Source of the DNA: Branchiostoma lanceolatum
Taxonomy: Eukaryota > Chordata > Leptocardii > Amphioxiformes > Branchiostomatidae
DNA length: 64,000 bases
Assembly: GCF_035083965.1 (NCBI RefSeq)
Contig: NC_089738.1
Location: 2,080,501 to 2,144,500, forward strand
Reading direction: 5' to 3'
Program-made: the position numbers and the translations under genes
In this document: positions 56,200 through 64,000 of the stretch, in pieces
Layout: every line of letters starts with the position of its first letter
How positions within the stretch are numbered: the stretch's first letter is position 1
Notes under the pieces: model-generated
What the model was told of the DNA's origin: nothing
Database searches by the model: none
Seen by the model: the letters and a program-made list of their open reading frames with translations, nothing else

Positions 56200-57660
56200 G
56201 CCAGAATGATTATACATGTAACTTCATGCTACAAAGGCACAGTTTGCGAGCGAACGCGATATTATATTTCGCTTCCATTTCTCTCCATGCAACAAATCCT
56301 AAATCACGACAGTGCAGAAGTGGAATAATCGAATAAAATCCACAAAAACGAACTATTCCGAAGTCTTTCCTATCCAAATTACTAGAACAACTTTCAACAC
56401 ATTTGACCCTTCTATTCCAGAATGGACTCTTCCAGAAACAGGACTTTCTGCTTTTCCCCTTCCCAAGATCCCACGTGGGCATAGACCATCTACAGAAGTG
56501 AACAGACCGGTCCAACAGCTGTCTGTGCAGTTTCTTGCAAAGTCGCTTCCGACAGATCACAACTGAAAGATTACCAACCTTTCCATCCATTTTGTCGAAC
56601 AGGTAGGAATTCTAAATCTTTAATTGAAGAATTTGCCTTCTGTTGCCGTGACCAGGATTTCAAAAGCTAAGGTTATGTTGAGAGTTAGGTAAAGTAGTGT
56701 CCTGAAGACGTTCACTTCAGTGTAGAAAAGACTAGAACAGTTGTCTGCGCTTAGTGACATTTTGTAGATCTTTGAAAATTCTGTCTTCTATTGCAATGCA
56801 CACTATAGCAAGGAGGTTAAAAAACATGATTTGTTATAGATAGAAGAACCTTTAAATTTGTGCTGATTTCTGAGTTATTTCCCAAAGACGTCTATTAGAA
56901 ATTGAAACACATGTATGTGGTATGGTTGGGGTCATATAATCGAGTCAGTGTAATTTTTATGTTGGTGCACTTGTTATCTTTATTTTGGTGAACGACATGG
57001 TTTCAGTTTTTTTTTTTAAACTTCTGATTAGGGAGAAAAAAATAGACCGATTGCTGCACTCTTCAGTAGCCATGCATAATTGGTTACTTTTGCTCAATTT
57101 TATTTTTTTTCTTTGTGACTAATTAATCTCATGACACCGGTATTTTTTAAAAAGCTTTTATCAGATGCTTTGTGTCTTAGTACTCTTGGGTCTTGTTAAA
57201 CAAGTATGCAAAGTAACTGTTTAACAAGACCAAGGAGTTCCAAGACACAACGCATCTTGTGAAACAATTATGCAAAATACTTGTCCATTTTGTCACACAG
57301 GTAGGAATAAACATGTACAATCATGTATTCTATATATTCAAGTAATCTGTTGTGAAAGGGGTTTGATAGGCTAAAGTTACATCATAATCGTAAGTTATTG
57401 CACATAATCATCATTTCGTTATAGAAAGTCGGGCTGTTGTTTGAGCTGATTACATTTAATTGTAAAAAAAGATTACAGAAGTTGTCTGCGCTTTTTGACA
57501 AATTCTAGATCTTAGTTTGAAGAATCTGTCTTCCGTTGTCTTGAACAGGGTTTAAAAGGCTAACGTTATATTGAGAGTTATTGCTGCAAATAGTTACTAT
57601 TTCCTTATAGAAAGTAGGACATTGTTCCGATGCCTGCCATTTTAGTGTAGAAAAGACTAC
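56200..57660. other. No gene seen
   Basis: The ORF at 56210-56590 (-) is Cys/Arg/Trp-rich without a domain and is not supported. A small palindrome, 'cttgggtcttgttaaaca' / 'tgtttaacaagaccaagg', lies at 57186-57236. A weak duplication joins 56700-56780 and 57430-57510 ('agttgtctgcgcttt'). Confidence 0.4.
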
Positions 57661-57668
57661 AGCGGTAC

Positions 57669-60600
57669 CACTGCACCAAATCGGGTATTTAAGCATGCTT
57701 AATGAGGTTCGTAAATGAAGCTTAAACATTGGAAGAAGATTAAGCAACATTTAAGCAACATTTAAGACGTATTAAATGCCACAACTATGGGTCCATCTTT
57801 ACACTATCTTTACGAACAACGTAAAGTCAACTTAAAAATGTATATATCTTTACATAATCTTTAATGTCGCTTAATGGTGCATTAAATCTAATCCCCCCTA
57901 CATGTGTACAGCATATCTTTACATCAAGTTTACGAACAGCGTAAAGTCAACTTAAAAATGTACATATCTTTACTTAATCTGAAATGTCGCTTAACTATGC
58001 ATTAAATATAATGTTCCATAGTATGCGCACAGTAAACGTACCAACATATTTGAAAATGCGGTGGTGTCGCTTTGGCAAAAGTGAACAACGTCGACTAATG
58101 TAACACATCACACTTTCAAAAACCTCAGTGTACTACGAGTTATTTCTCAAGGTCTCCCTGGTGTATTTTGAAAGGTTTAAACGCAAGCACTTTTTTCCCG
58201 CGAGCCGTGTGCACTCGATCACTGCTTGTTTTCAGGGAAACAAAATTCTTGCACAAACAGTTTCCGTTTTCTTATAAACATTGCGCCCGCTCTGTAAGAA
58301 CCCTAAACCTGAGTCTTATATCCTAACGTAACATTCATTTTGTCTTAACATTACCAATCTGGTAAAGCGTGTGTGGTTTATTTAACTCGAGATAGGAACA
58401 AGCAACCATCAAATTGTGTACAACTATCGCACAAGTTCCTCTGAACGCGCACAGCGTGCATACCAACGGGTTTGAAAATGCGGCGGTGTCGTTTAGGCAA
58501 ATGTGAACAACAATCTAGTCAACAAATGTAACACATCACACTTTCAAAAACCTCAGTATACTACGGATTATTTTTCAAGGTCTCCCTGGTGAACTTTGAA
58601 AGGTTTAAACGCAAGCACTTTATCCCGCGAGCCGTGTGCACTCGATCACCGCTTATTTTCAGTGAGACAAACTTCTTGCACCAACAGTTCCCGTGTTCTT
58701 ACAAACATTGCGCCCGCTCTGTAAGAACCCTAAACCTAAGTCTTGTATCCTAACGTTACATTCGTTTTGTCTTAACATTGCCAATCTGGTAAAGCGTGTG
58801 TGGTTTATTTAACTCGAGATAGAAACAAGCAACCATCGAATTGTGTACAAGTACCCGGCACAAAAGTTTCTCTAAACGCGCACAGCGTGCATACCAACGC
58901 GTTTGAAAATACGGCGTTGTCGTTTTGGCAAATGGGAACAACAATCTAGTCAACAAATGTAACACATCACACTTTCAAAAACCTCAGTGTACTGCGGGTT
59001 CTAAATGTCTTGCTGGTGTACTTTGAAAGGTTCAAACGCAAGCAATTTTTCCCGCTAGCCGTGTGCACTCGATCACCGCTTGTTTCCAGGCAGACAAAAT
59101 TCTTGCACGAACGGTTTCCGTTTTCTTATAAACATTGCGCCCGCTCTGTAAGAACCCTAAACCTGAGTCTTGTATCCTAACGTAACATTCATTTTGTCTT
59201 AACATTGCCAATCTGGTAAAGCGTGTGTGGTTTATTTAACTCGAGATAGAAACAAGCAACCATCAAATTTTGTACAAGTATCACAGAAACGTTCCTCCAA
59301 ACGCGCACAACATACATGCCAATGGATTTGAAAATGCGGCGGTGTCGTTTAGGCAAATGTGAACAACAATCTAGTCAACAAATGTAACACATCACACTTT
59401 CAAAAACCTCAGTGTACTACGGGTTATTTTTCAAGGTCTCCCCTGTGTACTTTAAAAGGTTTAAACGCAAGCACTTTTTTCCCGCGAGCCGTGTGCCTTC
59501 GATCACCGCTTGTTTTCAGGGAGACAAAATTCTTGCACGAACAGTTTCCGTTTCCTTATAAACATTGCACCCGCTCTGTAAGAACCCTAAATCTGAGTCT
59601 TATATCCTAACGTTACATTTATTTTGTTTTAACATTGCCAATTTGGTTTAGCGTGTGTGGTTTATTTAACTCGAGATAGGAACAAGCAACCATCAAATTG
59701 TGTACAACTATCGCACAAAATTTCCTCTGAACGCGCACAGCGTGCATACCAACGCGATTGAAAATACGGCGGTGTCGTTTTGGCAAATGGGAACAATTTA
59801 GTCAACAAATCTAACACATCTAACTTTCAAAAACCTCAGTATACTACGAGTTGTTTCTAAATGTCTTGCTGGTGTACTTTGAAAGGTTTAAACGCAAGCA
59901 CTTTTTCCTGCGAGCCGTGTGCACTCGATCACCGCTTGTTTTCAGTGAGACAAACTTCTTGCACCAACAGTTCCCATGTTCTTACAAACATTGCGCCCGC
60001 TTTGTTGAAACCCTAAACCTGAGTCTTATATCCTAACGTAACATTCATTTTGTCTTAACATTGCCAATCTGGTAAAGCGTGTGTGGTTTATTTAACTCGA
60101 GATAGGAACAAGCAACCATCGAATTGTGTACAAGTATCCGGCACAAAAGTTTCTCTAAACGCGCACAACATGCATACCAACGGGTTTGAAAATGTGGCGG
60201 TGTCGTTTTGGCAAATGTGAACAACAATTTAGTGACAAATGTAACACATCACACTTTCAAAAACTCAGTTTACTGCGGGTTGTTTCTAAATGTCTTGCTG
60301 GTGTACTTTGAAAGGTTCAAACGCAAGCACTTTTCTCCGTTAGCCGTGTGCACTCGATCGCCGCTTGTTTTCAGTGAGACAAAATTCTTGCACGAACAGT
60401 TTCCGTTTTCTAATAAAAATTGCGCCCGCTCTGTAAGAACCCTAAACCTAAGTCTTATATCCTAACGTTACATTCATTTTGTCTTAACATTGCCAATCTG
60501 GTAAAGCGCGTGTGGTATATTCAACTCGAGATAGGAACAAGCAACCATTAAATTGTGTACAAGTATCGCACAAAGGTTCCTCTGAACGCGCACAGCGTGC

Positions 60601-60923
60601 ATCCCAAAGGATTTGAAAATGCGGCAGTGTCGTTTCGGCCAAAGTAAACAAAAATTTAGTCGACAAATGTAACACACCACACTTAAAAAAAACTCAGTAT
60701 TATCTCTGAAGGTCTAGACAATCTTTCTGCTAATTCTGGTGTACGTTGAAAGGTTTAAACGCAAGCACTTTTTCCCGCGAGCCGTGTGCACTTGCCGCTT
60801 GCAATAGTTTTCAGTTAAAACAATTACGCCCGCATAATTATTACATTAGATGACTTAAAGAGTGCCAAAAAGGAATACTTAAGCCTGCTTTAAGAGTGCT
60901 TAAAGAACCGATTTTGTGCAGTG
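57669..60923. mobile_element. TIR-bounded element carrying a 427-bp tandem array
   Basis: Left end CACTGCACCAAATCGGGTAT then TTAAGCATGC; right end 'aagagtgcttaaagaacc' then 'gattttgtgcagtg', inverted relative to the left. Subterminal regions are rich in CTTAAA/TTTAAG words. Between them lie six full and one partial copies of a 427-bp unit; the marker GCGCACA occurs at 58025, 58447, 58878, 59303, 59733, 60161 and 60588. No protein-coding gene: the reading frames at the same place in each unit are broken in several copies. Confidence 0.85.
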
Positions 60924-60929
60924 AAGAGT

Positions 60930-62125
60930 TCCCGTGTTCTTATTACCATTCTATCTGCTCTGTAATAAATACCCTAAACTAAAAGCTATCAAATTTCGTG
61001 CAAAAAAGCGTCTCACTTGATTTCCCCTGCACCCGAACACAGGATATTCGTCTAAATATTTTGAAATGCGGCGTTGTTATGGCAAGTCTGAACAACATTT
61101 TATAGTTGGCAATTGGATAATTTAAAAGTCCGTCTTTGTGTCTGACTTTACGCTGTTTTATATTACGCTGTTTTATTTTTCTAGATGATAGCAAAATGAC
61201 AATTTCTGGCAAGTTTGTTTTCAAGCTATACGTGGACGATTACTGATAAACATTTTACACCTTTTTTGGACTGTAGAAACATCTATTGTCCAATTGTTAA
61301 AATGCCCAGGAAGACCGTCTCCGAATAACAATAGATATAAAAAAGGCCATTGTTACAGTGTCTGCTAGCTATGCAAATCATGGTCACAAATACACACTAC
61401 TCGCGAATTGAACCAATCAACACTCATGCCGATATTCAAATTCTTTTTCCGTTGGAAATTCAAATTTGATTTCTCATTTGGCGGGCAAGCTTGGTAGTGT
61501 ATGGACCTGTATGTTCTTGCTGCAGCGTTATCGTCTTACTCACTCGGGGACGGACAGTTTGACGGAAACCGAGTGCGCTTCGCCATGATTCTAAAACCAG
61601 ACTGAGGAAAACTGCACGATCAGTTGAAAATAGTCTTTACTACAACTTTCTGAACCCAGCCAGCAATAAGGAATACCTCGGCGAGTGGACTCTAATGCTG
61701 CATGGATTTGGATGTGCGCCCCCCCCCCCTCCTGAAAGCGGGACTTACAACTGTATATCAAGGAATAGCGGTGGTTTTGTCAACTCGGAAGGCAGGCGGT
61801 GCCCAGGGACAGGCGAAAGAGCTGGCTGCTGGGATGGTATGCCCGAAGGAAACTACGTCGTTGCCCACCCCTACCCCCCTTCCACTCTTCTGAAGAGGGC
61901 TACGGGGCCTGAGACTTCTGAAGGGATGAGGGCTGAGTGAGGAATGCAGATCTCAAGATAAAACAGAGGCGTGTTGCGTGGACCTGAATACCTAGAAGCT
62001 GAAGACAGAGCTAAAATAGGACTGACTCAGCAGCTGGTATTGGAATGAAATACACAAATTGAAATGATACCTGAAATGCTGAACATTAAAGACCCAAGCA
62101 CAAACACATGCATGTAGCACACACA
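60930..62125. other. No gene seen
   Basis: Mixed spacer. 61722-61745 has a C-run and 'cctcctgaaagcgggac', resembling a family D MITE end. The Pro-rich ORFs at 61695-61940 are unsupported. Confidence 0.4.
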
Positions 62126-62540
62126 ACAGAATTAAAGGGAACTTAACTGAGCTTAAATAAAGCTTAAAAATAGATTTTTACAACAGATTTACGACGACCA
62201 AAAATTTGGGTTTATGCTGATTTTACCATGCTTAAACGTCGCTTAAATGAGTGCCACTACGTACGGTTTACGGAGGCTTAAATGCGGTGTATGTCTCTAG
62301 ATTTAAGTAAAGATTACGATGCTTAATCGTAGCGTAAAAGTTAAGATTTAAGCTAAGTTTACATTGCTTAAACGGTTGCTTAAAGTGGTCCCACTAAGCA
62401 CGTTTAAGCACATACCTAAAGATAGCGTAAACATAACATTTAAGCTTGCGTAAGTATTACGTAAAGTGACGTAAAGAGTGCCAAAACGGATTCTTTAAGC
62501 ATGCTTTAAGAGTGCTTAAAGAGCTGTTTTCGTCCTGTGG
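62126..62540. repeat. CTTAAA-rich repeat related to the ends of 57669-60923
   Basis: Dense CTTAAA/TTTAAG words, with the right-hand word 'agtgccaaaacgga' and 'ttaagcatgctttaagagtgct' shared with 60870-60910. Probably a deleted relative of the 427-bp-array element, without the array. Confidence 0.6.
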
Positions 62541-62605
62541 GTTATCGCACATAGTTATTATTTCATCATAGAAAATTGGATATTCAGTTCGGTGCAGAAA
62601 AGACT

Positions 62606-62727
62606 TAATCTCCAAGGAGGTCTACACGGTGCCAAAAATCGTATATGCTATCCAGAGAAGCTCCGGTCAGCCAGAGAAGCTCCAGTCCGCACGATTTTTG
62701 GCACCGTGTAGATCTGCTTGGAGATTA
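62606..62727. mobile_element. 122-bp hairpin MITE with 9-bp target duplication
   Basis: Arms TAATCTCCAAGGAGGTCTAC...GGTGCCAAAAATCGT and ACGATTTTTGGCACC...GCTTGGAGATTA form a near-complete hairpin. The loop repeats 'ccagagaagctcc' directly. GAAAAGACT occurs at 62597-62605 and 62728-62736, a 9-bp duplication that suggests a Mutator-like or hAT-like mover. Confidence 0.85.
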
Positions 62728-62829
62728 GAAAAGACTATCATCATTGTCTACGTTTTGTGACGGAGACATGCATTCCCAGCTTCGTCTGGGCAAAGTGTTG
62801 AAATACAGTACTTGTCGTTCGTGACGTCA

Positions 62830-63045
62830 TGTAGGCGTTAAGGTTAGTGTGTCGAATCCCCTGACTGCCACCAATGTTGTGACCATAGGAAAGTCACTTT
62901 ACACAACTTTCCTTACTCCACTAAAGTGTAAAAACGGGTACCTGACTTTGTTTGGGGAGGTAAAAGGCGGTGAAAGGAGAGTGTTGGGCTCCGCTTTCCA
63001 ATACCGTGCCCTAGACACAGTGGATAAACAGTAACTGTAACTTAT
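62830..63045 (+). repeat. tRNA-like SINE, copy 3 (diverged)
   Basis: B-box-like GTGTCGAATCCCC at about 62850 followed by 'ggaaagtcactttacaca', 'ccttactccactaaagtg' and 'aaaacgggtacctgac', the same module order as 36844-37165. Confidence 0.55.
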
Positions 63046-63059
63046 TCATGAGGAAATGC

Positions 63060-63260
63060 TAGAATAGTCTTCTTTGTCCAGAGAAGACAATTCTTTGGAT
63101 GGCTTATATTATTCAGGTGTACTCAATATGATCAACTGATACAATTTATGCAAATGAGGACCATAATTGCATAATCTATGAGAAGCATTTGCAATACGTT
63201 AGTCGTAAAGGTTAACATCATTTGGCGAAGGTATGAGGTCGTGGGACTCTAGTTTCGTAT
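63060..63260. repeat. Octamer-rich repeat end fragment
   Basis: 'caatttatgcaaatgagg', then 'aattgcataatctatgag', ending 'ggcgaaggtatgaggtcgtg'. Same end as 10140-11190 and 16800. Confidence 0.65.
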
Positions 63261-63361
63261 GTTGGGAGCAACCTGTAAAGGTATATCAGTACCTCCCCCC
63301 CTCTTTTCAAAGCTAAATTCAAATAAACAATAGTTAACAAAACCTGACGTCAAAAGGAATA

Positions 63362-63845
63362 CACTACCAAAATATTTTGTCTTGCCTTTCTAGTTTTTCT
63401 TGCTTTTCTTAACTCGTGGACAAATTTTATCTTATGAAGAATGTTAGGAATGAATAAGAACGAAAAAATTGAAGAATTTGTCTGATTCTTTTCATGGAAA
63501 TTCTCACAATAAGAAACACTTTCCTAACTCTCTTAAGTTCAGAAAGTATTCCTCAACAACATTATCAAGCTCAGGAATTTTTAGAAATCCAAGTCTAAAT
63601 TTCTTGCTCTAATTGACTTCAAGATTATTTTTCTTGTTATTTTAAGAAAATATTAGGATTTTCTGTCCCCTTTGTTGACTAATCTTACTTCAAGACAATT
63701 TTTCTGAGAAAAAAATACTTAAGAAAAGAATTCTTAACTCGTGGACAAAATGTTTCTCTTAAACACAGAAAGTTTTCTTCTTTGAATATTTTTTTCTGTG
63801 TATTGGTAGAAACAAGAAAAATAAGAAAGGGCATTTTTGGTAGTG
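63362..63845. mobile_element. TIR MITE, family G
   Basis: Inverted ends CACTACCAAAAT and ATTTTTGGTAGTG with TA on both flanks (63360-63361, 63846-63847). The body is rich in TTCTTA/TAAGAA words, and 'cttaactcgtggacaaa' occurs twice (63408, 63733). No coding capacity. Confidence 0.75.
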
Positions 63846-64000
63846 TACGTACAAGTCGTATAAGTGAAGTTCTATAAAGTTTGTCCACATTCACGCTGAA
63901 AACTCAGTGCTATTCAGATCGGTAAGTAAATACATGTATAAAATAAAAGAAACCTCTATCCAAATCAGATGCTAGCTTTCATATAGCCGAATCGGCTCCT

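Noticed and set aside
56210-56590. 126-codon minus-strand frame
   Set aside because: No recognisable domain, start context or splice logic; the composition does not suggest coding.
58144-60680. Repeated small ORFs on both strands in the 427-bp units
   Set aside because: The frames are at the same place in each unit but broken in several copies; they follow the tandem repeat, not selection on a protein.
57669-60923. CRISPR-like regular repeats
   Set aside because: Units are 427 bp with no unique spacers, and the genome is clearly eukaryotic.

Overview
This 64 kb window looks like invertebrate chordate DNA, most likely a lancelet (Branchiostoma). This rests on four things: genes split by GT-AG introns; a membrane-anchored protein with the 'WGR...C' C-terminal domain of short-chain collagen C4-like proteins; a decayed TRIM/NHL-like gene of the kind expanded in lancelets; and a very dense, nested load of small TIR elements, LINEs and tRNA-like SINEs. 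The species is inferred, because no database search was possible.

Only three genes look intact or nearly so. (1) A 270-residue short-chain dehydrogenase/reductase at 14372-15184 (+), intronless and GC-rich. (2) A type II membrane protein at 21504-26512 (-). I rebuilt it from four exons whose phases all match (309 residues); its introns are packed with Harbinger-like MITEs. (3) A SMYD-family MYND/SET methyltransferase at 31234-50076 (+), with 14 predicted exons. These include a 22-nt microexon and a roughly 8 kb intron holding a LINE split by two younger DNA elements. One junction (exon 10 to 11) is out of phase, so a small exon or an indel remains unresolved there. A fourth locus, 949-3752 (-), is a broken NHL-domain gene.

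Layout. 1-3.8 kb: CA repeat and NHL pseudogene. 4.6-9.5 kb: a satellite with telomere-like TTAGGGTTAGGG cores, split by a near full-length RTE-type LINE and abutted by another LINE. 9.5-13.4 kb: LINE fragments, an octamer-rich repeat, an 850-bp element (first of two inverted copies) and a TG microsatellite. 14.4-15.2 kb: SDR gene. 16-18.7 kb: octamer-rich repeats with a nested LINE tail. 19.3-20.4 kb: TIR element. 21.5-26.5 kb: membrane protein gene. 27.1-27.9 kb: truncated LINE with a clear target-site duplication. 28-29.7 kb: piggyBac-like remnant containing a near-perfect 163-bp-arm inverted repeat and a MITE. 30.3-30.7 kb: nested MITE pair. 31.2-50.1 kb: SMYD gene. 51.8-57 kb: repeats and a GC-rich island. 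57.7-60.9 kb: TIR-bounded array of 427-bp tandem repeats. 62-64 kb: more MITEs and a SINE.

The three genes show no operon-like or pathway link. The most unusual material is the structured repeats: octamer (ATGCAAAT) palindromes repeated at about 127 bp, paired RFX X-box motifs inside a TIR element, the 427-bp array with terminal inverted repeats, and the long hairpin carrying CRE motifs and a decayed hammerhead-like core.
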